NCBI GenBank assembly: GCA_029204225.1
Contig: CM055095.1
Location: 73,902,001-73,966,000 of the forward strand
Length of the DNA stretch: 64,000 nucleotides
Direction: 5' to 3'
Source: Diphasiastrum complanatum
Taxonomy: Eukaryota > Streptophyta > Lycopodiopsida > Lycopodiales > Lycopodiaceae
Numbering within the stretch: the stretch's first letter is position 1; the number at the start of each line of letters is the position of its first letter. A program made the translations under genes and the position numbers. The notes beneath the pieces were generated by a model. It saw only the letters and a list, made by a program, of their open reading frames with translations. It was not told where the DNA came from and ran no database searches. Positions 29,745-41,100 of the stretch are shown piece after piece.

Positions 29745-31720
29745 CTGTAATAAGCAGGCTACCACATGCCCTCTTCACTCTTAACATTAGAGATAAGATA
29801 GAACAAGAGATAGGACCCTTGTTGAACACAAAGACATAACCTGATGTCGACTTTCCCTTGTCAACATCTCCAGTTCAATCTACATCTATAAAACCTTGAA
29901 GAAGATTAACCTGAATTCACTAATTTTAAGTAGACATATAATCAACTAAACTTGGTATAAAGCCTAAATAAAGAATTTGTTGATTCGATGAAACCAAGCA
30001 CAAGAAAAATGTTTAAGCCCATAAAGAGCTTTTTAAAGCTTGCATACCTGATGCGTATTTCTCTTCAACTGATAGCCTTCAGCTTGAGACATATAAATGT
30101 CTTCTAAAATCACACCATGTAAAAATGTTGTTTATACATCCATCTGGTGAATTTCTAGATCTGCCACTACTGCAAATAAAAGTAAAAGTCTAATTGACAA
30201 ATTTTTGACCACGGGACTAAAACTTTTTGAATAATCAACATTTGAGATTTGAGAAAATCCTTTGGAAACTAATCTCACCTTCCATCGATCAACTGATCCA
30301 TCAACTTTCTACTTGATTTGATAAACCCATTTGCAAGAAATGCCTACCAATTGGCGGGTCTGTAATAGTCCATGTCTAGTTTTTAATGAGAGATTGATAC
30401 TCTTTTTCCATTGCTGATCTCCATTGATCTGCATCTTGACTAGAAATTGCCTCAACATAATCGACTGCCTCCTCAACAAAGTAACAAGTGGCTATGGCAT
30501 TGTTGATAAATCTATCTAGAAGAACTTTGTGTCGATTTGTTCTTCGATGAATTGGTGTATCCGGCTTATGTTGTTGCGACTATGTTGAGTCATCTACTTT
30601 TGAATCATTGATTAAGGTAAAGTTAAGATTCAAAGTTGATACGATATCGGGTATGTATTCGACATCTATAACTTTCTCCTGTCCCTTGAGATCGACAAAC
30701 TGATCTTCAAGAAATATAACATCTCTACTTATTGTAATCTTCTTAGTCACTAGATTTTATATCCTATAAGCCTTATGATTTGAAGAGTATCCAATAAATA
30801 AAGATAGACTTAGAACTAGTAGAATCTAGCTTTTTTCGAAGTTCTACTAGAATCTGTGTGAAAATGATATAATTGAAAGTTCAAATATGCCATATCGACG
30901 ATTTTGAACCTATCCACACATCTTTGAGTGTTTTGTCAAAACTTTGGAATAAGAATAGTACCATCTTGGAATTTCAATTTGACAGTGCCTGCACCATCAA
31001 TTCCTTGAGTATTGTTATCGCCCCAATGATACATACTTCTAAGTCATAGTTTGACTATACTCATGAAACCAATTTCATTGGCTTTCAGTAGCATTTGAAT
31101 CCAAATACCAAGAATCAACATCTTGTCGGTCTTCATTTGACATGAATGTTGTTTCATCGGCTTCCTTTTCTAAGTCCTTCAAACATTTTGTTGTATTAGC
31201 ATACCGTTGCTGCTAATGTTGCTTTTTTTGTTTGACGCTTCAACAATCATCTAGCAAATGTCCGGTCCGTTTGCAATATCTACAAAATAGCTTTGATATT
31301 GATGAAGCTGATTTCAAATCTGTGCCTTGTTCTGAATCCATATTGTTATTTGACTCTCGTACTTTACGTACGTTCTTCAACGTCTTCTTCTTATCAAATT
31401 TATTCAGATAAAGAGCTTCTGATTCTAGTGCCGAAGAGGAAAATGAAGATCCATTTCTCTGGATCTCTTCCTACAATAGCGTGGACACAGGTTCTGCTAA
31501 TGTAAGATCTTGATTAACAGAAATAGTTGTGTATTAGAGGATGATGAGCCCAAACATAAAATTTTGTTTGAATGTCATGACCTTGTGCAAGACATTACAA
31601 AATCGCAATCCATATCGAATAGTAAATTGGTCCACAATCATTTTATCTTTCTTATTTAGCTGAGACCCCTGTGAACTCATACCAACATTTTCCGCATTTC
31701 TTTCAGTCCGAACAATATTC
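29745..31720 (-). pseudogene. Copia 2 pol and gag C-terminus (broken)
   Basis: Reading downward on the minus strand: gag knuckle CRYCKRTGHLLDDC (near 31240), protease-like WYLDSNATE (near 31100), integrase-end ISRDVIFLEDQF (near 30720), RT start WRSAMEKEYQSLIKN (near 30420) and RNase H start DVDKGKSTSGYVFVF (near 29850). Much of the integrase and RT is missing, and stops are frequent. The low end breaks near 29745, next to the truncated Copia 1 LTR. Confidence 0.75.
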
Positions 31721-31739
31721 CAAATACGACCAAAATGTC

Positions 31740-32255
31740 AATCACATTCACATCGTTCTCTAAATGAAAGATATAGATTATAGATATCTTAGTCAAAGAT
31801 AATTCATTCAATCCACTTATCCGACTAAGAGCATCTACGACTTGATTAGAGCTACCTCTTATATAACAAATTTTCTGATTGAATTATTGCATCAATTCGT
31901 CCCATAGGGCTTTCCTATCCCAAAGATCATGCTGATTACAAAAGTACTTGAGAGGCTGGTGATTTGTATACACTAGAAAGTTACTACCATACAAGTAGTG
32001 TCTCCAAGATTTAGGTGCATAGATAACTAAAAATAATTCATTCTTTGGCATCGTATAATACAACTGAGGATCAGTAAAGTTCTTGCTTTCAAACGGTAGT
32101 GTCCTAAAATCTGTAACAGAACTGCTCCAATTGCAGTACCACTTAAGCCGGTTCTAACGACATAAGGTTGATCTAGATTTGCAATTACTATGGGTGTCGA
32201 AACAAAAAGAATGTTTTTCTCATATGCAGTTTCGAAGTTACGTCCCACTTCATAG
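31740..32255 (-). mobile_element. Gypsy RT/RNase H fragment nested in Copia 2 gag
   Basis: The minus strand reads STPIVIANLDQPYVVRTGLS, GTAIGAVLLQ, then (in a shifted frame) a QPLKYFCNQHDLWDRKAL-like string, the RT-RNase H junction of plant Gypsy elements. The flanks on both sides are Copia 2 gag, so this is a nested insertion or a patchwork rearrangement. It is homologous to the Gypsy element at 36.8-37.3 kb. Confidence 0.75.
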
Positions 32256-32262
32256 AGTGTGC

Positions 32263-32538
32263 TCAGAATGTTCCAAGACTCTTTCGAAGTTTGGGTTTGT
32301 CTGATATGGCCAATTTGTGTGTCGAAGTATTGAGAGTGATAAAGGCAAAAGCCTTATCATCCTTGAGCTTCCATTTCAAAATGGCTTTCTCATCGACAGT
32401 GGGAGTTAGTTCGACACCTGAAACTATTTCCCAGAGTTCTTTGGCCATTAGCATGACTTTCATCTTGAATTTCCATAGATGGTAATCGTTCTCTACCATT
32501 AGACCAGACTTCGATTGCGAATCCATTGAGGAACTCAA
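32263..32538 (-). pseudogene. Copia 2 gag N-terminal fragment
   Basis: The 91-codon frame MSSSMDSQSKSGLMVENDYH continues with LWKFKMKVMLMAKELWEIVS and KWKLKDDKAFAFITL, the start of a UBN2-type gag. It is cut by the nested Gypsy piece at about 32260. A primer-binding site lies 180 bp upstream on the minus strand, as expected. Confidence 0.82.
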
Positions 32539-32715
32539 GATGAATGTATGCAGATAGTAGATTGTGTGATTTTAAAACAATTTAGTGAATGTGTACTCTC
32601 TGTATCGGAACGTGAAAGTCCTGATATTGTATGCTATATTAGAGTGATTGCTTGATTATTACGCTTGATTCTGTATTGGTATCAAATAAAGTAAGGGATC
32701 AGATAGTATAAACCT

Positions 32716-32727
32716 GCTCTAATACCA
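32716..32727 (-). promoter_or_regulatory. Copia 2 primer-binding site
   Basis: Read on the minus strand: TGGTATTAGAGC, one base off the common form, directly after an LTR ending TTTCGACA. Confidence 0.75.
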
Positions 32728-33340
32728 TGTCGAAAATGTTGCGAAATATTCCTCGATGCATGACTCTACGTCTATCGAATTCGAGCTATTATCGACCAGC
32801 CGATGATAGCTCTACTTGATCCGAGCTTCGAAGTCGCAAGGATCGATACTATCAATTCTGTAGACACACACGAATTCGATAAAAATGCGGGAACATGAAC
32901 AGATCAAGCAAGCATATCGGAGCTATAGACATTACAATCAACATTAATTGTTGGTCACATGAACGATTCAACCTACAAACTATGTTATTTGCATGTAATG
33001 ACTCAGACAAAACAGGAAATAAGCAATCGACAAAGATACGACTTCCTCCCTATATCGGAAACGATCCAATTGGGTCGAAAGTATGTATACAATCTAAATG
33101 CATACAGATGCACAATCTTCTTAAAATGATATTCTGAAAACAAAGGAAGATCAAATAATTGCGCTCTAATTGAATGCATGATCGAATCATAACGATTTAC
33201 ATTGATGTGTTATTGAATACTTATACATTGAAGCAGTACAATTACAAAAATGCTTCAGTGATAGATTTACAACTTGGATTAAGGCACTATGTGTTGTTAG
33301 CAGTCACTACTGAGCAGAATATGTTCTGTTGAACATTCTG
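32728..33340 (-). mobile_element. Copia 2 5' LTR (upper boundary uncertain)
   Basis: The LTR ends at 32728 (TTTCGACA before the primer-binding site). The other end is not resolved; no second LTR exists in the window for comparison. The region is rich in GATCGA and TCGAA strings. Confidence 0.5.
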
Positions 33341-34880
33341 CGAAAATCACGGGGGCGTGAAGACAGATGGTCAAATGACAATCAACAGTCAAGTTGATAG
33401 TTTGATGGTCGACTCAATAACAACTTTGACAATTGTCGACCCAAGTGTCTTCGATGGGTTCGATCAAAGCAGATTCAGATTCAGATTCAGGGTTTGTCAA
33501 GCTTATTCATATTTGCAATTTTTGTGTATTTCTACAGACTGTTCAAAAACACATGTATATCTGCAGAGTATGCTACAAGTATTTACAACAAATGAATCGA
33601 TCTAGATTAGTTGTGAGATTAGACATGGAGAGGATAGAAATCCAACAATATTTAACTCAAATAATATTATTCCAGAGCGAAAAAAATTTGTTTAACATTA
33701 TGTACAAGTTTCAATCGTTGAAAGCACGTTGTATTGCTGATCATGCAAACCACATTCTTACAACCTTTGGCAATATCCAAGTAAACCATTATTTCCATCA
33801 CATATAAATCTAATTAACTGACTGATAGATTTGAAATCAGGACATAATCCGATATTGGGATCTTCAAGATAAATTGATCCATCTACCCACAAATCAACAT
33901 GCCTAAGATTATGTTTCCTCAAATCTTTGATTTCTCTAAATTCTTGTGTACATTCTCCTAAATTTTTCCTTCTTCAAAGTAAAATCCTGTAATACCCTGA
34001 AAGATTGCAATTGGCACAACTGAGACATCATCAAACTTATCGATACCTACATCATTAATCTCTGCCTTCCAAATAACAGCACAACATGCCATCTCACCTT
34101 AGCTTTATTCACCAGAGATATCAATATCAAATTATGACTACACTATTTAGTGAGTTTTCAAATGGCCTACCGTCATAAACTGTTGCACCAAATTTTAAGT
34201 AATTCAATTGTGGTTAGGAATAGGTGCTCATTTCTGCCAAAGCATATTGGCCAGTACATTAGATCCTAGCATTTTCTACCGAACTAATTCTTGCATTTCC
34301 TAAACCTGCATAAAACATAATGTAATAAGCCCATAAGTTTAGAGCCCATAAAACATAACGTAATAAGCCTGTAAGGTTAGAATAGAGCAAGGTGTTCATG
34401 CCACAATTTCCTTTGTCTTCTATGTGCTTATGCAAGATTTGGTTTAACAGTTTGTTAGTGCTTTCAACTGTCCATTAGCACTGGATTATATGTGAGCACA
34501 ACTTTTCTTGGAATCTAGCAGCATTATCCCAGAAATCCTCATAATGAGTGGCAAAGGTGGTACTGGTAGGTGGTAAATGCTAGCAAGCATTCATGACAAA
34601 GAGTTCTCACAAAACCTTTACAGAAACTGATTTATTCTACCAAAAAGTTTCTATTGAGATTCAATGTCTCAGTGCTCAAGTCAACTACAACCACAAACTC
34701 GTCATAGCAATGGTTAAGAGGCTGAGGATGAGAATGAGTTTTATCTTGAAATAGTACAGAATTGCAGAAACTATCATTTGAAAGCACTGCTTTAAGGAGA
34801 ACATGTGGCAAACATGATCAAGGGTATCTGTTTCTTCATTGCTTATTAGCTTTTAAACCTTGCAACTATTTTCCAAAGTA
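33341..34880. other. intergenic spacer; possible minus-strand coding remnant
   Basis: No gene recognised. A minus-strand stretch at about 33970-33775 is open for about 60 codons (REIKDLRKHNLRHVDLWVDG), which I cannot assign. A 38-bp unit with CATAAAACATAA and GTAATAAGCC is tandemly repeated at about 34310-34375. Confidence 0.4.
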
Positions 34881-34934
34881 ACCAATTATTAAACATGAAA
34901 GGCCATTCTCATGAGAGATCAATCACACTCTTGC

Positions 34935-34940
34935 TTTATT
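34935..34940 (-). terminator. candidate polyadenylation signal of the PABP gene
   Basis: AATAAA on the minus strand, about 240 bases past the stop codon at 35182. A 3' UTR of this length is plausible; no transcript evidence. Confidence 0.4.
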
Positions 34941-35181
34941 GCTCAGCTGTTGAAACTGTTTCAAAAATCTTTAATGCTAAAAAATAAGAATGCAGCAACT
35001 AAATAAAGACCATAACTTGGAAACTTCTGTGCAACTAGTTATCCCAAACTTGAAAGCGTTGAGATACAATGTCTTGCAAGAGCAGTATGCAGCATTTTAA
35101 GCAAAAAACACAAAAAAAATATCTGCACAATTAGCAGACTCTTCAAAGTTCAGATCTTTCAGGCCTGCTTGTGCTGCAAAA

Positions 35182-38100
35182 TTATAGTAGACTTTCAGTA
35201 GAAAGAGAATCGCTCAAAGAAAGAGATGAAAGCTGATCTGTTGGACTGGATCCTGCAGCAGCCTGTGCCATGTGCAGAACATCCATAGCTTCAGCGACCT
35301 TTGCCTTCAAGGCTTCTGGAGACTCAATTAAGTGCAATACTTCTGTTTGGTCCATTTCCAAAAGCATACCGGTAACTTTCCCAGCATGATCATGCTGTAA
35401 CTGGTCCACAAGTGGATAAAGCTGTTCACCTAGCATCTGCATACAACCAAAGGAAGTCATCAAATTAAGAGCCCCAATTTCACGTGCTGAGGAAGAAAGG
35501 TTATGTTGATGATTAGCACCAGTGCATTGACAATTTCCCACTATTCTTCAGTGTGACAAAGAATATCAAAACGCCAGAACTGAAGGGTGAGAGACCACGC
35601 CTCGATGGTGCTCTTTTCAAGCTGCAATTTTAAACCAAAATTTGAATACGAATTTGATGAATGAAATACAAACCAAAACTTATCAATCGCTCTACTAACA
35701 ATGATACCGTGCCACTAAGTTGGCTGAGCCAAGTGACTTTTGCATGAATGCTTGTTTCATCAGAATGAAACAACCTTTTCCATACAAGCACTAAAAAGCA
35801 AGGATCAATGGGAGCTTGAAATCTGCTTCCAGAAACTTGATAGGTGCCAAACTGCCAGCTCCGCTATATATTTGCTGAGCTAGCATGGGCTGCCACACAT
35901 AAAGAATGTGCATTTTGTATGTGTGCCAGTATATATTAGACAATGTTGCATACATATATGAGAAGTATAGCATATATGTGTGTGTATCACGCACAAATTG
36001 TGCATATCCTTGTATCTATACATGGTTATGTGGATCGACATGTTAAAGTAGTCCTAGAGCATAAGAAACGAGACATATACACCTATAGATCCACACATAG
36101 ATACTATGTACCGATGGTGACCTTTGCATTAGGTCGAAGGGCTGAAACTTAAATGAATGGCAGTTAAACTTGGTGGAAAAGTCACTAGTGATTTCAAAAT
36201 GTAAAGAATTGCGACGTAGGCTCCCCTGGACGACTGAATTTTCTTACAGACCACCCAATTTTGGTCATGTACTGACTTGTCGGTCCTTAGGGGTCTAATT
36301 TTGTTTAGGGGCCCTATCTTGACTTTTGGGGGTGCCCTACATTTAGTAAGTGGTTAACCTTATAGGGTTTAGTGGCATTTGGTCACATCCAGGTAGAGTA
36401 CTTAGATGCTCATTGTGTATTCCATTCTTACAGTTTGGCTAAGCATTGCTCTCCTTTGCTCTTGTTGCTGTTTTCTCTCTCTCTCTCTCTCTTAGAGTTG
36501 GGCGGTCAGCCTCTTCTCTCTTGTTTTCTGTGGAGATTGATTGATAGCTAGATCTTGGTGACTTGACTCTTGCTTTCCTACACAAGCCTCATCCGGACTA
36601 ACGTGGTGTGACTAATAATCTAAAATACTGGAGTACCGTGTATCCAGGTCTAAAATTAAGTCGAATCCTATGTGCAGGATGTGGACGTAACATTCTTCCC
36701 CCCTTGAACTGCTCTTGTCCTCAGAAGCGGAACTTAGGAAAGTTCTTCTTTATGCTATCAACAAGAGATCTAGGATGAAACCGTACATAAGCATAAAAGG
36801 ACTGTAACCTGTAGGAGAATGCTTTCTACTATTGTATGACCAATGAATTTTTTGCGTTCAAACGATAGTGGCCTATCATTCTGTAAAAGAACCGCTCTAA
36901 TTGCAGTATCACTTGCGTTAGTTCTCACAACTCTATAACACGACAGTTGATACGATTAGAGTTTTAAGTTTCTCAAAACATTGATTCAATTCCTCCTTCC
37001 AAACAACAAGCGGACAGCGTCAGTTCTCACGACTCTATAACATGGCAGTTGTTGATACGATTAGAGTTTTAAGTTTCTCAAAACATTGATTCAATTCCTC
37101 CTTCCAAACAACAAGCGGACTAGGTTGATTATTGAGCGGTGCTACTACTTTAGAATAATCCTCAATGAATCTCCGAAAGAAAACCGTAAATCCCAAAAAT
37201 GATTTAACTTCTCTCACAGTTTGTGGAATCGGCCAATCAACCACTATTCTGATTTTATCCTCATCAATCTTGATCCTCATAAGCAGTGAGTGATCTTATG
37301 ACCAAGAAAACCAGCTCATGCTTAAAGAATTCACACTTGGATTCCTTAGCGTAGAGGTTTAACTCCTGCCGAAGTTTCATCAAGACAGTTCTCAAGTGCT
37401 CTGTGTTCTTCAAAGGTCTTACTGTAGATGAGAAAATCATCTAGGAATACCACCAAAACTTTCCCAAATATGGATGAAACAAATCGTTCATCATTTGCTG
37501 GAATGTTGCTGGAGCAATCGTTAACCCAAAAGGCAACACTAAAAACTCATAATGGCCAAATCTAGTACGAAATCCAATCTTTTGCACATCTTTCGATTTA
37601 ATTCTTATATGATGGTACCCTATCCTGAGATCTTAGTGAAGTATTTAGCCCCGCCTAGGCAATCTACAAGGTCATCCATCCTTGGTAATAGATATTTATT
37701 CTTAATAGTCACTTTGTTCAACCCTTTATAATCCACAGACATCTGGAAACCTCCATTTTTCTTCGCTTTCAGAAGAACAGGGGCCTCCCGTGGTGACTTA
37801 CTGGGTTTGATATGTCCCATCCTCAGATAGTTGTCTAATTTCTATCTTCGCTTTTTGAGAGAACCTATAAGGTTGTCTAGAGATAGGTTGACTTCTTGGA
37901 ATTATCTCTATCATGTGATCTACTAACCTAGATTGGTGGTAAACCATGAGGTAATTTTCTGATGGAAAACCATCCTTAAATTCACTTATGATCTGATTTT
38001 TCATTGCTTGTTCGTGATCAAAACTTACTGAATTAAAAATTGCAGAGAATTCACAACTATTTAGATCCACATCAAAAACTTGCATACTAGGAATAGCAAA

Positions 38101-41100
38101 TATTGAAAAAACTTCATACTGTGAATAATCAAATGCTTGCATCATATTAACTGTAGAAATTCCATCCGACGAATGTACAAAATTGCAAAAAATAAAGTAA
38201 CTAGCTTATCACCCTCCTTGAAAGTGAGAACATGTTTCTCGAAATCAATAGCCAGAGAAGGCGATTTACTAAATGACCCTTCATAACCAAAAATTAAATC
38301 TACACGGAATAGGTCTAAAACATGAAAATTAACTAATCCTATGTCCTTGTATCAAAACTGGGAGATTCAGCACTTTCACATTCCAAGTCTCCAACTCTGC
38401 TCCTGAAGCTATATAAGCTCTATATCTATGATTCCTATCTTCAGTTGTCAGGCTGAGTTTCTTTACCCCCTGGGATTTCAATCATTTGTGCTGCAGGTTT
38501 CTTCCTTTCCGTTCAAAACTTCATCATATGTCCAGGCTTGCTGCAAATTAAACACAGATTTGCCTTTTTAGCCTTCATCCAAGACAAAAACTTTTTCATC
38601 TTTTTCTTCTTCAGCGGTTCCAATGCCAATCGATCCAATTCGTCAAAATATTTAGGAGCTCGGTCTGGACCTCACCTTCTTCCCCTTCGTGGTTTCCAAA
38701 GTGGTTGGCATTTGCTGAAATTGCTTTCTAGACACCACCACAATGGAATCATATGCTTTTGCAATCCAAAAAGCATCCTCGAGGCTTTGAAGCCCATTTC
38801 CTATGCATTCGTTTTGATAATCGGCAGGCAAACCTAGGATAAATTGCCAAAGTGCCAATTTAGGATCGAATGATGGACCTCGATTCCAGAGATACATAAA
38901 TTTCTATTACTCCCCTCCCCATCTTCCAGTTCACAAACTTTGGTAATAATCGACGTCATCAGCTATCACGAAAGCCTTTTGAAGACCTTCAAAAAAGCTT
39001 TGCAGGTCACCGTGGGCTTTAGTGTCATATCTCGACACCACAACGACGCATTACCACATAGGAATAGCACGACTCTTTCGAACTTTTTCTCATCAGGAAT
39101 TCCATGTAAGCTGAAATAACTGCTCCACTTGACGAGCCAATCATCCACAATTTCCGGTTTCTTCTCCTTCTTCTCCCCCGAGTAAGTTTCAGGCTGGAAT
39201 CCAAGATTCGGACCGATCTCGTAAATAGAACTTCCATTTCCTGATCTTGCTGATAATTCATGTGATTGAGCGTCGTACTCAATTGCACTTATTTAGTTCA
39301 ATAGTTTGTTGATCTCGTAAATTATTCCGATAATTCATGTCATTGAGCGCCATATTCAACTGTTGGCAAATTTGCATGTACGAAGGTACCGTAGGATTCC
39401 CAACTTCTTCAACCATCTTGAATTGAATTATCTAAAGCAAGAAATAAGTGACTAACGTTAATCTTTAGTGACGCACTAAGACAAATTTCGACTGAAACTG
39501 ACTCCAGTATGGTCAAATCACTAACCTCCGTTCATTTCCTAGATAACTCGAAAAACTAAAAAATTTGAATTTTCAAAAATTAAAAAAAATTAAAATTCTA
39601 GGTAACTTAAAAATTCGACAAAAAGTACAATCAGTATATAGGCAATCGAAATCAAAAAATCGACATTCAGTTCAATTCCTCTGCCCGGCATGCAAAGCAT
39701 ACGATATTAACTACTATTTGTCAATTACGAGATTTTTACGTAAAATTCGGTTTCACGAAAATTGTCAGCCAAATTCATTGATTTATGACCCAACCACCTC
39801 AACTTCACACATGTGAGAAGAGAGACACCAAAAAACTGTAGTAGGGCGACGCACTTTCTCAAGGCTATATTGTCAAAAATCATGCAAACACCTCCCCAAC
39901 ACCAAAAGCGACATTACCAACAATCTTTAGCAATCTATTAGACTTCCGTTAAGCCTTCATACAGGTTTTAAGAAGCAGTATGGGCTGAGAACAAAGATTT
40001 CTTGGTTTGTAAAAGGGCAGTTTAGCTACAAACTTGACGGATCCAGCGCATATGCCCCCCGGCACCAAATTACAGATCTGATAGCTTGCTGGAAACGTCA
40101 AGAGGAGTACAAAACAGGCTGTAACAATTCCCAGCATGATCCCCTTGTGGATTGATAGCAGTCCATCTCGCAAAAATCACCAAAAAAGGCTATTTTTCGG
40201 CCTTCTACACCCACAATTCTCTAAACTCTTGGCTCTAACTTCAAGGACAGCTTCAAAAGACTGTAATTAATCCACTTACAAGGTCTACATGGTGTTCCAT
40301 GATAGTAAGCAACCAAATTTCATGAAAAAACTTGTAAAAATGATGATTTTTGGCAATTTTCTTCACTTTTTCACTACATAAGATTGATTACAGCCACATG
40401 CAACCCTATTCCGCTCACATGCAACTCAATTTACAGAGTTATAGCCATCTAATGATCTGATCTTGTTGGATTCGAGTTCTTACACTGAGTTTCTAGTCAA
40501 CAATCATGAAAAACAAGCAATTTTTGACCAAAAATATAGCCTAGAACCATACATCATGAAAACAACCAGCATGCATCATTATTTCCATCATTAATGATCC
40601 CTAGAATGAAAATTTTCAGATCTACCAAAGATTTGAGCTACATAAGCAAAACCCCGAAAAAGCATCGTAAATTGACTTCCATGGACATTGTTCCATAAAA
40701 CCCTAGATAAAATCGAGAGAGACAGACCTTAACAACATGCAAATGGAAACTGGGAGAATTCACCCACTTGGAATCTTGTTCTCCACCTGGATGAGGATAC
40801 CAATTGATCGGCACCAAAAATCCGATGAAAAGCTTCACCACTCCAAGTTCTTCATCCAATTCATAAGCCTTGCTCTGATACCAATGTAAGGGAAATCCTC
40901 AAGATCTTTCTTGCTTAGAAGTCAAAACACAAGAGAACACATTGTGGAGTACAACCACCCAACCAACTAGAAGCAACCGACCAATCTCCAACAGGTTCAC
41001 CTCCGAGACAAGGAATAGGAAGCAAGAGTAGCGTCAAAGAACCTGGCAATGAATCACCAAAACAATGATGGAGTAGGGCGAGTTTCCACAAGCTATATAG

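Noticed and set aside
32895-33807. Plus-strand frames of 80-124 codons
   Set aside because: They lie over a Copia LTR and spacer and match no family; better read as non-coding.
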